64,000 nt of DNA from Bacteroides luhongzhouii (GTDB lineage: Bacteria > Bacteroidota > Bacteroidia > Bacteroidales > Bacteroidaceae), in NCBI RefSeq assembly GCF_009193295.2, contig NZ_CP059973.1:186001-250000 (forward strand), written 5' to 3'. Positions 9,121-19,391 of the stretch are shown one piece after another; position 1 is the first letter of the stretch, and the number at the start of each line of letters is the position of its first letter. Position numbers and translations under genes: made by a program. The notes under the pieces were generated by a model, which was not told the origin of the DNA, searched no databases, and saw only the letters and a program-made list of their open reading frames with translations.

Positions 9121-12072
9121 TTATAATGTCAATCTAATATTAAATCCGAAACTTCTTGTTGTTGGAATACTATTGAACTCAACTCCCCCACCGATCTGTG
9201 CAGGTCCAAAAAAGTTAGCTTCCGGATCAATGTGAGGCACATGATCTTTTATAATCCAAAGATTACGAGCCTCAAAGCCTAAATCAAGAGATTTGACAAA
9301 GAAACTTCTGAACCATTTTCTAGGAAAACTATAAGAAAAGTTCAACTCACGTAATTTAACATATGAAGCATCGAAAATATTACCCTCATTATTACTTGAT
9401 TTTGCCACATGCCCCCAATAATCTTGCATACTTTTAACCGGCACATCATTAGCTCTGTAAGTTCCATCAGATTGTAAGATGACTCCCGGTTCAATAAACG
9501 ACGCATCTTCCCGATGGGCAGCAGTTTCAGCAGCAAGTCCGGTAGTGCGTAAAGTACCCACTGTTTCAGAGTAAAGAGAACCACCTTGACGAATATCTAT
9601 CAGAAAACTCAATGTGAAACCTTTGTAAGAGAACGTATTATTAATACCCATTGTAAAGTCCGGGTAAACATCTCCCAAACGCACATTGTTTACAATTTCA
9701 CGGAGTCCTGTCTTTTCGTTAATAACATAATTGCCCGAATCATCACGTTTCCACCCTGTACCATACAGACCAAACGAACCACCAACTTCCGCTTTTATCT
9801 GCAATCCACTCAATCCACTAGTCAACGAGTACTCATCCAACCCTTCTGCCAGCTCATCAACTTTCTGGGTGTTTTTTGCAAAAGTAGCCTCCAAGTCCCA
9901 TTTAAAATCCTTAGTCTGTACAGGGGTAACTCCTAATGCTACTTCAATCCCTTTATTAGATACTTTTCCCGCATTAATATTATTGGCAAAATACCCCGTG
10001 GACAAAGGAACATCAATGCTTACGATTTGATTTTTAGTTACACTTTTATAATAAGTCAAGTCTAAACGAATACGATTTTGAAAAAAGCGTAAATCAGTAC
10101 CTACCTCAAACGATGCCTGATTTTGTGGTTTAAGATTCTCATTCGGCAATACACGAGGACCTGTAAATCCGACTAATCCATTATGGGGGAAAACATTCGT
10201 TAAATTATACTGCAAAAAATAAGAATTAACCGGAGTATATTGAAACGCCAACTGATATGGTTGTTCATCACTACCGACATTAGCATAACTCATACGCAAT
10301 TTTCCATAACTCAAAACATCCTTATTCTTCATCAATTCTGTAAAAATAAAACTACCACTAATTGACGGATAAAAATAAGAACGATTATTTACAGGTAATG
10401 TAGATGACCAGTCATTTCTTCCTGTCACATCCAAGAATACCATGTTCTTATAACTGAAGCTTATATCTCCATAAAGACCAACCAGCCGTTTCTTAGAGGT
10501 ATAATTTACCGGACTCGTTGTCTTAGCATTAGTATATGCATACAATTCATCTACAACCAGATTTTGCGCCAACACATTATTATTTCTCCAGTCTTCCTGA
10601 TATATATTGTGTCCCAACATTACTTTTACTCCATAATCTTCCGCAAATGTTTTCTCATACGATATCATCAAATCATTATTCAAAATACGCTTATAGAGAT
10701 CCCATGTCTGGAACTGTCCTTCAAGATTACCAATTGTCCCTTTCGAATATACTTTACGTCTGGTTTCTGTATAAAAGTCAGTTCCTGCATTATTCGAGAT
10801 TGTCAGTCCTTCTATCGGTTTATAAGTCAAAACAATATTGCCGATAAGACGATCCAACTGATTAGTAAATTTATTCTTGTTGATTATCCAATACGGATTG
10901 TTACTCTTTCCTTCCGGATCCAGTGATATTTGCTTACCGTATTCGTCAATCCAATTGTTTTTCACATCGTTGATATTTACCGTACGCGGCATTCCGTTTA
11001 TCAAAGGAATGAGCAAGTTATTATCATTAGATCCCTGAGCAGGCCGTCCTTCCGAATCAGAGCGGATGTACTGTGCTGAAACTCGCCCTGTGAAGTTCTT
11101 GGTGAAATTCATACCACCATTAACGGCAAAAGCATATTTATTATAATCGGATCCGGGCACCACCCCTGTCTGATTAGTAGTAGAGACACTGATTCTAAAA
11201 TCAGAACGCTCTGTACCACCAGCAATTGCGACATTATTTATATAACTCATACCTGTCTCATAGAAATCTTTTACATTGTCAGGATATGCTTGCAAAGTAA
11301 CCTGTTCTCCTTTAAAATCTGCAAATGTCTGATCTTGCACAGAAGATATCTTAGGCCCCCAACCATTCAACATTTTTACATTATATTTGCCATAACTTCC
11401 TTGTGCGTAATCATTTTGAAAATCTGGCAGTTTCAAAACATTCTCAAAACGTGTGGAAGAATTAACTGTAACAGATACCTGCGAATTGCGACTACCTTTT
11501 TTGGTGGTTATTACGATAGCACCATCTTTCGCACGCGCACCATACAATGCAGTTGCCGCAGCCCCTTTTAAAACATTAATAGACTCGATATCATCCGAGC
11601 TAATATCTCCTGCACGGTTTCCAACATCAACAATGCCATTAGTTCTGTCCGGATTGAACGCCCCATTGTCAATAGGCAAACCATCAACAATAAAAAGTGG
11701 AGACGACACGCTACCAATAGAAGAAGCACCACGAATCTGAATACTAGAACTTCCCCCTGCAGTACCTGACGACTGTCCAATCTGTACACCTGCGATCTTA
11801 CCTGACAAGGAGTTTAAAACATTACTTTCACGTGCCTTGGTTATTTCATCACCTTTAACACTTGTCACTGAATATCCCAAAGACTTTTCAGAACGTTTAA
11901 TCCCCATCGCAGTCACCACAACCTCATCAAGTTTCTGAGAATCAGATTTTAACACAACTTTCAGATTCGGTTTTATAACCACTTCTTGAGTTTGCATTCC
12001 AATGTATGAAATTTGCAAAGTCTTTGCAGAACTAAATACAACTATAATATCTTGATTACTAATAATATACAC
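9121..12072 (-). CDS. SusC/RagA TonB-dependent transporter lacking its 5' end (silent partner of an inversion switch)
   Basis: Outer-membrane nutrient importer. The body is intact: plug domain with VVVTAMGIKRSEKSLGYSVTSV, the IQIRGASS and PLFIVDGLP segments, ALYGARAKDGAIVITTKKG, and a full beta-barrel ending FGFNIRLTL. However, homology to SusC begins only at the serine codon at 12033 (SSAKTLQISYIG). The upstream part (gtg at 12072, MYIISNQDII...) is unrelated AT-rich sequence with no signal peptide, no carboxypeptidase-regulatory-like domain and no ribosome-binding site. The junction coincides with a 53-bp inverted repeat shared with the other SusC at 14727. Inversion would fuse the 67-codon leader of that gene in frame, giving a complete protein of about 1037 residues. 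So this is an alternate allele, not a decayed gene. Confidence 0.88.
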   Translation of the reverse strand: MYIISNQDIIVVFSSAKTLQISYIGMQTQEVVIKPNLKVVLKSDSQKLDEVVVTAMGIKRSEKSLGYSVTSVKGDEITKARESNVLNSLSGKIAGVQIGQSSGTAGGSSSIQIRGASSIGSVSSPLFIVDGLPIDNGAFNPDRTNGIVDVGNRAGDISSDDIESINVLKGAAATALYGARAKDGAIVITTKKGSRNSQVSVTVNSSTRFENVLKLPDFQNDYAQGSYGKYNVKMLNGWGPKISSVQDQTFADFKGEQVTLQAYPDNVKDFYETGMSYINNVAIAGGTERSDFRISVSTTNQTGVVPGSDYNKYAFAVNGGMNFTKNFTGRVSAQYIRSDSEGRPAQGSNDNNLLIPLINGMPRTVNINDVKNNWIDEYGKQISLDPEGKSNNPYWIINKNKFTNQLDRLIGNIVLTYKPIEGLTISNNAGTDFYTETRRKVYSKGTIGNLEGQFQTWDLYKRILNNDLMISYEKTFAEDYGVKVMLGHNIYQEDWRNNNVLAQNLVVDELYAYTNAKTTSPVNYTSKKRLVGLYGDISFSYKNMVFLDVTGRNDWSSTLPVNNRSYFYPSISGSFIFTELMKNKDVLSYGKLRMSYANVGSDEQPYQLAFQYTPVNSYFLQYNLTNVFPHNGLVGFTGPRVLPNENLKPQNQASFEVGTDLRFFQNRIRLDLTYYKSVTKNQIVSIDVPLSTGYFANNINAGKVSNKGIEVALGVTPVQTKDFKWDLEATFAKNTQKVDELAEGLDEYSLTSGLSGLQIKAEVGGSFGLYGTGWKRDDSGNYVINEKTGLREIVNNVRLGDVYPDFTMGINNTFSYKGFTLSFLIDIRQGGSLYSETVGTLRTTGLAAETAAHREDASFIEPGVILQSDGTYRANDVPVKSMQDYWGHVAKSSNNEGNIFDASYVKLRELNFSYSFPRKWFRSFFVKSLDLGFEARNLWIIKDHVPHIDPEANFFGPAQIGGGVEFNSIPTTRSFGFNIRLTL
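11981..12033 (-). repeat. Left inverted repeat of the SusC inversion switch
   Basis: 53 bp, matching 14727-14779 in reverse complement with a single C/T difference at its 30th base. It encodes SSAKTLQISYIGMQTQEV in both genes and lies in the same codon phase. Beyond the repeat towards the gene body, identity drops sharply. Confidence 0.9.
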
Positions 12073-12884
12073 GATGTTTGCTTTCCTTCGGCAATAAATC
12101 TTTCGTTGTCGTTATTATGCAGATTATCAATATGTTAAACACCTACCAAACGTATTAATTTGCAGATTTATGATACCAGATTTCTATCAAAAATAGGACA
12201 TAACCATCTATTAATTAATTATTTAAATTCTTATCTTATGTGATATAAGCTAAAACTTATTTCCATCTTAACTGTTGAAGATGGGTTTCTTGTTCTAAAT
12301 TATATCCAATAATTATTGACTATAATAATATATTCATTAGCAAATGATAATCTAAGAAAAAGAAAAACTCCAGATGAAAAAATGCATATTTTATTACTGT
12401 ATATTTTAAAATATGCAGGGGTGGATTCAAATATTCTCCAAAATCGCAGAGGATATGATTGATGAATATTCATATTGGATGGTTATATGCTCTTTTTGTA
12501 TCAAAGAGATTGTGTAATTACATCTAATTATGTAAAAAGAAGTATTTATCATTTATTTGACGCTAAAATGAAAGAACCCAAAATGCCGGATTCTAATAGC
12601 TATTAGAGGCTATCAGGGTTATAAATTAGCTTTTAATCCTTTCCTTTTAAAGAAAGCAGGGGCTTCTCTACGACCAATGACCCGTTCCTTTTAAAGGAAC
12701 ACTTTATTCCTTTAAATGGGACGAGTGATAATATTCGTAATAACGATGTGTATTTAGGTCATGTATATGCGTTTTTGAAACTGATATTGCATATTCTTTC
12801 ATTTAATTATACACTTTTCTTTCTATTAGAGAAAATTAGACCCTCCATTTCTAAAACTAAATCTTAAAAACAGAACACTTTCAT
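12073..12884. other. Gene-less AT-rich part of the invertible segment
   Basis: About 810 bp between the truncated SusC and the recombinase stop. No convincing ORF. It holds a perfect short palindrome (gttccttttaaaggaac near 12684-12700) followed by a related attcctttaaatgggac sequence. It would face the right-hand SusC body after inversion and should then supply no start signals. Confidence 0.5.
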
Positions 12885-14075
12885 CTAGCTTTTGTACCTA
12901 TTATTATTTTTTGATGAGGCCGTTTTCTCAAGATCACGTACCACTGTTATATCCATTATATTTGCATATACCTGTGTAGTCTTCACACTTTTGTGTCCTA
13001 ATAGCTTTTGTACCGTAGTAATATTGGCACCACTATATAATAATAAGGTGGCATTTGTATGGCGGGCGGTGTGGAATGACACACGTTTATCAATTTTCGC
13101 CAAGCCTGCTAATAAATTCAATTCTTTGTTGATATTCGAATTGTCTTTCAATTTAAAGAAGCTGTCAAGATCATCTTTATAGCGTTGCAATATCTCGATT
13201 CCTTTGCCTTCAAATAATAAATATAAAGGAAGACGTACCTCAATACCAGTTTTAACAGACTTGTATATAATCCAGGTTTCCTGATGGAATTCAACAATAT
13301 TTGCGGAGGTCAGACTGGTGAAATCAGAATATCGTAACCCTGCGTAGCAACAAAATAAAAAAGCATCTTTTGTTTTTTGTAGCCTCGTATATCTTCCTTT
13401 TAGCTGTAAATTTTCAAAGCGATATAATTCTTCCGGAGCTAGGTGCGTATGACTTCCCTCTATACTTTTAATTTTATACTTTCTAAAAGCATACTTTTGT
13501 ATATCCATATATTCCTTATTTATAGCAACGTTAATATATCGTTTTAGATGCTTCATGTGCTTGGCAATAGTATTAAGGTGATAGCCTTTAGACTGCAGGT
13601 GATTATCAAATTCGGACACAAATTCAAATGTCAAATCGGTGAATAATATCTCTTTCTTAAATCCCTGAAGTAATTCAAGGGTGGAAAGATGATTTTGTCT
13701 GGTACTCTCTTTCAAAAGAGAATTAGCTACTTCTTCTTTGAAGAAAGTTAAGAATGACTTCCCGTTACTCAGAGGTTTATCAATCGAATTCTTTAATAAA
13801 TCTAGCGATATAGGCTTTCCTTGTTGCCATAATCCAAGTTCTGTATGCTCAATAGCAGCTATATTTTCATACAACATACGATTCAAAACATTGGCGTTAG
13901 GATGATTCTTCACCATCTTTCGTTTGGTATCCCACTGATCGGGTTTGAGATATATTTTGGTGGAGAAATACATTTTTTTCCTGTTCAAGTAGGCCTCTAC
14001 TTGTACTAACGCCATTCCTTTTTTATTCAATCTCTTTTTTCTGTTAAACACAAGGTTGTAACTGATCTTTTCCAT
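12885..14075 (-). CDS. Tyrosine recombinase (Tsr type) of the SusC switch
   Basis: Site-specific recombinase expected to invert the flanking SusC promoter segment. The 396-residue protein has an N-terminal arm/core-binding region (SAM-like, about 100-200) and a catalytic domain with all expected residues: R248 in CYAGLRYSD, K275, H335 and R338 in HTARHT, H361 in LGHKSVKTT and nucleophile Y370. The pentad is complete, unlike the integrase at 27480. It lies inside the inverted repeats, so it moves with the segment and remains intact in both orientations. Its 3' end is 812 bp from the silent SusC and its start is 450 bp from the active SusC start, divergently. Confidence 0.88.
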   Translation of the reverse strand: MEKISYNLVFNRKKRLNKKGMALVQVEAYLNRKKMYFSTKIYLKPDQWDTKRKMVKNHPNANVLNRMLYENIAAIEHTELGLWQQGKPISLDLLKNSIDKPLSNGKSFLTFFKEEVANSLLKESTRQNHLSTLELLQGFKKEILFTDLTFEFVSEFDNHLQSKGYHLNTIAKHMKHLKRYINVAINKEYMDIQKYAFRKYKIKSIEGSHTHLAPEELYRFENLQLKGRYTRLQKTKDAFLFCCYAGLRYSDFTSLTSANIVEFHQETWIIYKSVKTGIEVRLPLYLLFEGKGIEILQRYKDDLDSFFKLKDNSNINKELNLLAGLAKIDKRVSFHTARHTNATLLLYSGANITTVQKLLGHKSVKTTQVYANIMDITVVRDLEKTASSKNNNRYKS

Positions 14076-14525
14076 ACTTTCATTTTTTAATTAATAATAG
14101 AACAAATTAGATGTAATTCTGTGCTATATTAGAGGCGAATAAGCATTAATATCTCTAAAAAAATAAATCTTCAAATAACATAGTATTCACAAAACTTTAA
14201 ATTAAATGCCACTTTTTTATTCGTTCTTCTACGAAAAAAGCAAAAAGAATAGCTTTTAAAAGTGTTTTATGACTAAAAACGAGCAAAAGAAATATTAAAG
14301 GATACATTTTGCTCATACAAAGTGTTACTATTCATTTTATCGATCAACGCTTTTAATAAGAAAAAATATGCTTATCGGCACAAATACAGTATATAAAATA
14401 ACAAAATGTTATATTTGCAACCTTTTTTTATTAATATAATTGTTAGTTTCAGATTTATTAATATATTTGCAAATTGTTAGAGTAAAGATACAAATAATGT
14501 AAAGTTAAACTTTAAGAGAGAATTT
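14076..14525. other. Divergent regulatory region between recombinase and active SusC
   Basis: Very AT-rich 450 bp with no gene. It contains two TAnnTTTG-like -7 boxes reading towards SusC (tatatttg at 14410-14417 and 14462-14469). Since it lies inside the invertible segment, it is the mobile promoter of whichever SusC is joined. Confidence 0.6.
14440..14469 (+). promoter_or_regulatory. Candidate Bacteroides promoter for the active SusC
   Basis: The -7 box tatatttg (14462-14469) fits TAnnTTTG, with a ttgtta -33-like element about 20 bp upstream, 56 bp before the SusC start. A second candidate box is at 14410-14417. Confidence 0.5.
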
Positions 14526-17500
14526 ATGAAAAGAAAATTGATGCTGTTATTGGCATGCCTTTTTGTGGGCATAGGTCTGGTAACTGCCCAAACTCAAAAA
14601 ATCACAGGCGTTGTGATTTCTGAGGAAGACGGGCAGCCGGTTGTTGGCGCTTCTGTGTTGGTAAAAGGTACCACTCAAGGTACAATCACAGATGTAGATG
14701 GTAATTTTAATTTGTCGAATGTACCAAGTTCTGCAAAGACTTTGCAAATTTCATATATTGGAATGCAAACTCAAGAAGTAGCTATCAAACCCAAATTGAA
14801 AGTAATACTAAAAGCCGATGCACAACAGCTTGAAGAAGTTATGGTAGTAGCTTATGGTACAGCTAAAAAGCAATCCTTTACCGGTTCTGCCGACATGGTA
14901 AAATCTGATCAAATAGAAAAACGTACTGTGGCCAACTTAAGCAAAGCACTAGAAGGTACAGCTCCCGGTATCCAAATGACTTCCGGAGGCGGACAGCCCG
15001 GTGAGGCGTCAAAAGTTGTCATCCGCGGATTCGGTTCGATAAATGCAAGTAATAACCCGTTGTACGTTCTTGATGGTATTCCTTTTGATGGTGATTTAAG
15101 TTCCATCAACCCTGCAGACATAGAATCGATGTCTGTACTAAAAGATGCCTCATCCGCTGCTCTCTATGGTGCACGTGGCGCAAATGGAGTTATCATGATT
15201 ACTACCAAAAAAGGAAAAGAAGGCAAGCCGTCTGTAAATCTAAAAGCATCATGGGGAGTTACTTCCAGAGCATTCCCGCGTTACAACACAGTCAACGCTA
15301 AAGAATTTATGGAAGCTACTTTCGAAGGATATAAGAACTACCTTTTAGATGACGGAGAAACCGATAGTGATGCTAGAGAAATAGCAGCAGGAGACTTGAT
15401 TCCTACATTAGGAGGATATAATCCATTTAATGTATCAAATGACCAGCTGATCGACCCGGCAACAGGAAGGCTTAATTCAAATGCTCAATTGCTTTATCAA
15501 GACGATTGGATGGATGAAGCAACCAAAGACAGCCCTTTGAGACAAGAGTATCAATTTTCAGTATCAGGAGGTAATAGCAATACAAATTATAACTTCTCTT
15601 TGGGCTATTTGAATGAAGACGGATTAGCTGTAAATACAGGATTCGAACGTTTCTCCGGTAGAATGAATATTGATTCACAAATAAAGAAATGGTTGAAATC
15701 CGGGCTCTCCGCTTCTTTCTCAACCACAACACAAGATTACACTTATGAAGATGGCGGATCTGCTTTTTATAATATCTGGTATTCTTCAGAAATGATTGCT
15801 CCCATTTATCCTGTATATAAGAAAAATGCGGATGGCAGCAATCTGCTTGTTGATGGAGAAAAAGAATATGATTATGGTGTAAATCGTCCTTCATTCAGTA
15901 ACATGAACTGGATTGCCGCCCTTTATCAAGACAAACGCGAGCGTAAATCTGATAACTTAAGCTCAAGAGCTTATGTTACATTGTCAGGCAAGGATTACGA
16001 TGAACTGGGTTTCTTTAAAGATTTCACCTTAACTAGTAATATAGGTATTGATTACCGTAACCGAAATACATTAAATTATTATAATCCGGATGAGGGAGAT
16101 GCTGCCGGTGTGGGTGGTGACTCCTACAGATCCGCGACGAGAATGCTTAGTTATACGTTTAATCAACTATTAAATTATAACAAAACATTCGACAAGCACT
16201 CGCTTGACGTTTTGGTAGGACATGAATTTTATTCCTATGAAAACCTATTATTGAGTGCTGAACGACAAGGTTTTCCATTCAATGGCTTACAGGAACTGGC
16301 CAACGGTGCTCAAATCATAGGTGGTACCTCATATAAAGATATATATAAAATAGAGTCAGTATTCGGACGTATAAATTACTCATTCTCCGACCGTTACTAT
16401 TTATCAGGAAGCTACCGTACAGATGGTTCTTCACGTTTTCATAAAGATAACAGATGGGGATCATTCTGGTCATTAGGCGGTGCTTGGCGCATTTCAGAAG
16501 AAGCATTTATGTCCGGGGCTAAATCATGGTTAAATAGTTTAACGTTAAAAGCAAGCTATGGTGTACAAGGAAATGACGCAATTATAGACAAAGACGGATA
16601 TGAAACTTATTATGGCTGGCAAAGCTTGTATGATATGGACTATGCAAATGCCAGCATGTCCGGTGCGTTGCTCTATTCTCTTGAAAATAAATCATTGAAA
16701 TGGGAAAAAAATAAAAACTTGAATATTGGCATAGAAGGTACATTATTAGACTCACGTTTACGCGTTTCTTTGGAATATTATATAAAAAAGACATCAGATT
16801 TGCTTTTAATGAAACCGAAGGCCACGTCTACAGGAGTAAACGGTTATTATGACAATGTAGGAGCGATGGAAAACAAAGGTATTGACCTTAGTATCTCCGG
16901 AGATATATTTAATAAAAGAGACTTTTCATGGACAATGGGTATTATGCTCAGTTCATTTAAGAATAAAATAACCGAATTAACATCAGGTACAGAACAAATT
17001 GTGTTAGGCGCAACTATTCTGAAAGTAGGTGAACCAATCCGTTCTTTCTATATGGCCAAATCAGCCGGAGTTGATCCCGAAACCGGCAGTATGCTATATT
17101 GGATAAAAGATGATCAGGGAAATTGGGTAAAAGACAGTAATTATAATAAAGCGAATTCAACAGATCGTCAATTATGCGGAAGCCGTATTCCTGATTTTTA
17201 TGGCAGTTGGAACAATAATTTCACTTACAAGAATTTCGATCTTTCATTCTTGTTTACGTTCTCCGTTGGTGGAAAAGTCTACGATAGCAAATATGCTAAT
17301 CTAATGAGTACTCGTAATGTCGGACAAAATTTCCATAAAGATATGCTCAATGCCTGGAAAGCACCAGGGGATATCACCGACGTACCTCGAATGGTATTAC
17401 TTGCTAATGATCAGATAAGCGATCGTTTCCTTATAGATGCATCTTATTTATCACTCAAAAACATAACATTAGGCTATAACTTACCGAAGAAATGGTTGCA

Positions 17501-17663
17501 AAAAGCAGGTATAAGCAATATCCGTATTTTCGCAACAGGAGACAATTTATTCTTGGTATCCGCATTGAAGGGAATGGATCCGCAGTATAACTTCACCGGT
17601 TCACAAGACTATACTTACACTCCAGTACGTAACATTACTTTTGGATTCGATTTGAAATTTTAA
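14526..17663 (+). CDS. SusC/RagA TonB-dependent transporter (expressed partner of the switch)
   Basis: Complete 1045-residue outer-membrane importer. Signal peptide of about 21 residues (LFVGIGLVTAQ), then a carboxypeptidase-regulatory-like domain (GVVISEEDGQPVVGASVLVKG and VDGNF, about 27-95), plug domain with GFGSINASNNPLYVLDGIP and ALYGARGANGVIMITTKKG, and a barrel ending ITFGFDLKF. The ATG at 14526 follows aagagagaattt, a weak purine-rich leader. The 53-bp recombination repeat covers codons 68-85 approximately, at the end of the N-terminal domain. So inversion keeps the leader and swaps plug and barrel. The SusD partner follows 23 bp downstream. Substrate unknown. Confidence 0.93.
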   Translation: MKRKLMLLLACLFVGIGLVTAQTQKITGVVISEEDGQPVVGASVLVKGTTQGTITDVDGNFNLSNVPSSAKTLQISYIGMQTQEVAIKPKLKVILKADAQQLEEVMVVAYGTAKKQSFTGSADMVKSDQIEKRTVANLSKALEGTAPGIQMTSGGGQPGEASKVVIRGFGSINASNNPLYVLDGIPFDGDLSSINPADIESMSVLKDASSAALYGARGANGVIMITTKKGKEGKPSVNLKASWGVTSRAFPRYNTVNAKEFMEATFEGYKNYLLDDGETDSDAREIAAGDLIPTLGGYNPFNVSNDQLIDPATGRLNSNAQLLYQDDWMDEATKDSPLRQEYQFSVSGGNSNTNYNFSLGYLNEDGLAVNTGFERFSGRMNIDSQIKKWLKSGLSASFSTTTQDYTYEDGGSAFYNIWYSSEMIAPIYPVYKKNADGSNLLVDGEKEYDYGVNRPSFSNMNWIAALYQDKRERKSDNLSSRAYVTLSGKDYDELGFFKDFTLTSNIGIDYRNRNTLNYYNPDEGDAAGVGGDSYRSATRMLSYTFNQLLNYNKTFDKHSLDVLVGHEFYSYENLLLSAERQGFPFNGLQELANGAQIIGGTSYKDIYKIESVFGRINYSFSDRYYLSGSYRTDGSSRFHKDNRWGSFWSLGGAWRISEEAFMSGAKSWLNSLTLKASYGVQGNDAIIDKDGYETYYGWQSLYDMDYANASMSGALLYSLENKSLKWEKNKNLNIGIEGTLLDSRLRVSLEYYIKKTSDLLLMKPKATSTGVNGYYDNVGAMENKGIDLSISGDIFNKRDFSWTMGIMLSSFKNKITELTSGTEQIVLGATILKVGEPIRSFYMAKSAGVDPETGSMLYWIKDDQGNWVKDSNYNKANSTDRQLCGSRIPDFYGSWNNNFTYKNFDLSFLFTFSVGGKVYDSKYANLMSTRNVGQNFHKDMLNAWKAPGDITDVPRMVLLANDQISDRFLIDASYLSLKNITLGYNLPKKWLQKAGISNIRIFATGDNLFLVSALKGMDPQYNFTGSQDYTYTPVRNITFGFDLKF
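14727..14779 (+). repeat. Right inverted repeat of the SusC inversion switch
   Basis: 53 bp, inverted copy of 11981-12033 with one mismatch. The first codon is AGT at nucleotide 202 of the gene, so exchange at any point in the repeat preserves the reading frame. Confidence 0.9.
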
Positions 17664-17686
17664 TCACGAATAAAAATTAGCTGAAA

Positions 17687-19210
17687 ATGAAAAAACATAT
17701 ATATAAATTTTTGTGCGCAGGAATATTAGCAATGGGATTTACCTCATGCAACCTCGACACAGAACCCACAGATAAACTCCCCCAAGAACAACTACTAAGT
17801 GATATTGGAGGTGTGGAAGCTATTTTAAATGGTGTATACCGTAGTTTCTACAAAACAGACTGGTCGGAAGGATATCCAACCGAAAATTTCGGACCTTCTT
17901 CTGTTGCTCTCGCAGGAGAGCTAATGGTAGGTGATGATATGCAACTCCGTGAATTCGGTAATTATTGGTTTGCTTACGATTTCTTAAGATGGACACGCAC
18001 GGAAATCAACAACAAATCAGACCGTCCTTATGTATGGTGGAACATGTTCTATCAGTTTGTAAATAATGCAAATGTGATGATAGCCAGTCTTGACCAGATA
18101 GAAACCTCAGAAGTTAAAAAACAGAAGAATTTAAAAGCACAGGCATTATCCTTACGAGCTTATGCATATTTTAATTTAGTTTCTTTATACCAATTAACTT
18201 ATAAAGGGCATGAATCATCACCAGGAGTCCCTATCTATACAGAGCCAACAAGTATTGAGACTAAAGGCAATGGTCGTGGCACTGTAGAGCAAGTGTATAA
18301 AAGAATAAACGACGATTTGAAAGACGCAATTCAGTTGTTTGAAGAAGCCGGATTAACTCAAAGTCACAAATCACATATTGATAAATATGTAGCTTACGGA
18401 ATAAAAGCTCGTGTAGCTCTTATTCAAGAAGATTGGGCTGCCGCTTCATCAGCTGCACAAGAAGCAATGAAGAAGGACGGACTAGGACTTATGGGAAATG
18501 ATGATTTATTAAATGGCTTTAACAGCATTACCAATAAAGAATGGATGTGGGGGTCAGAAATTTTTGAATCTCAAGCTACCGGTTGGTATTCATTCTTCAA
18601 TCACATGGATGCAGCCGCAGGAGGTCACGCAGCGACATGCCGCAAAATAACCTCATCAGTGTTGTATGATGCTATAGATGACAACGACACCCGTAAAAAG
18701 TGGTTTACTGCACCTACTGGAATGACACCTGACGAAGAAGACGAGAATACAAGTCTGACTCCAGAAGAAGTTAGCTATAACCAACTAAAATTCAGAGTAA
18801 AATCTATAGGGACATGGAATAGCGATTATATTTACATGAGAATGGCAGAAATGTATTTGATTGCAGCCGAAGCTGAATGCAGACAGGGAACCGGGCATTT
18901 TTCTAAAGCTAAATCTCTGCTTAAAGAAGTAATTAGCTATAAATATGAAGATCCTTCCGAATATGAAAACAAAGTAGATGGCCTGCAAGAAAGCAATGAC
19001 ATCACATTGACAGAAGAAAATATAACATCAACAACTTTACTTGATGAAATTTTACTTCAACGTCGTATCGAATTATGGGGAGAAGGAGCACGTCTATTGG
19101 ACTACAGGCGTTATATTGATCCGGAAGACTGGGAAATGACAATGATGATTCCAATGACAGAGTTCGACGGTAATGAAAGCTTAAATATTGCCACTGACCA
19201 GAATCCATAA
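17687..19210 (+). CDS. SusD/RagB-family lipoprotein, partner of the active SusC
   Basis: A 507-residue surface lipoprotein: lipobox FTSCNLD (cysteine near 21), N-terminal DTEPTDKLPQEQLLSDIGGVEAILNGVYR typical of RagB/SusD, TPR helices with LRAYAYFNLVSLYQ, and the C-terminal SusD signature RIELWGEGARLLDYRR. It starts 23 bp after the SusC stop, as usual for SusCD pairs, and binds the glycan or peptide ligand for transport. It is the classical SusD/RagB type, in contrast to the SusD-like_2 protein of the silent pair. A terminator follows at 19291-19343. Confidence 0.93.
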   Translation: MKKHIYKFLCAGILAMGFTSCNLDTEPTDKLPQEQLLSDIGGVEAILNGVYRSFYKTDWSEGYPTENFGPSSVALAGELMVGDDMQLREFGNYWFAYDFLRWTRTEINNKSDRPYVWWNMFYQFVNNANVMIASLDQIETSEVKKQKNLKAQALSLRAYAYFNLVSLYQLTYKGHESSPGVPIYTEPTSIETKGNGRGTVEQVYKRINDDLKDAIQLFEEAGLTQSHKSHIDKYVAYGIKARVALIQEDWAAASSAAQEAMKKDGLGLMGNDDLLNGFNSITNKEWMWGSEIFESQATGWYSFFNHMDAAAGGHAATCRKITSSVLYDAIDDNDTRKKWFTAPTGMTPDEEDENTSLTPEEVSYNQLKFRVKSIGTWNSDYIYMRMAEMYLIAAEAECRQGTGHFSKAKSLLKEVISYKYEDPSEYENKVDGLQESNDITLTEENITSTTLLDEILLQRRIELWGEGARLLDYRRYIDPEDWEMTMMIPMTEFDGNESLNIATDQNP

Positions 19211-19290
19211 ATAATTTACTTTTTAATAAAACAAAAAGAGTAGATGCGATACATCCTAATTCTAGGATATAATACAGATTTATAAAGGTA

Positions 19291-19343
19291 AAAAAGAGAC
19301 TAAATTCTTTAAGGGCAAGCCTTGAAAATTTAGTCTCTTTTTT
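19291..19343 (+). terminator. Terminator of the right SusC/SusD operon
   Basis: aaaaagagactaaatt (19291-19306) pairs with aatttagtctctttttt (19327-19343), giving a 15-16-bp stem followed by T residues. Confidence 0.75.
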
Positions 19344-19391
19344 CTATCAAAACAGCCCCAAGAACCTTTTATTCATTCTACCAACCAATGA

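Larger units (their letters stand above)
11981..14779. other. Invertible segment with promoter, SusC leader and recombinase
   Basis: The roughly 2.7-kb unique segment (12034-14726) between the 53-bp inverted repeats holds the recombinase gene and the promoter plus first 67 codons of SusC. Flipping it moves promoter and leader from the right-hand SusC/SusD pair to the left-hand pair. The arrangement is directly visible; that it inverts is inference, supported by similar SusC/SusD shufflons known from B. fragilis and B. thetaiotaomicron. Confidence 0.85.

Noticed and set aside
9121..12072. Left SusC as an ordinary decayed pseudogene
   Set aside because: The body has no internal stop and the break falls exactly at an inverted repeat in phase with the other SusC, which fits an inversion switch better.
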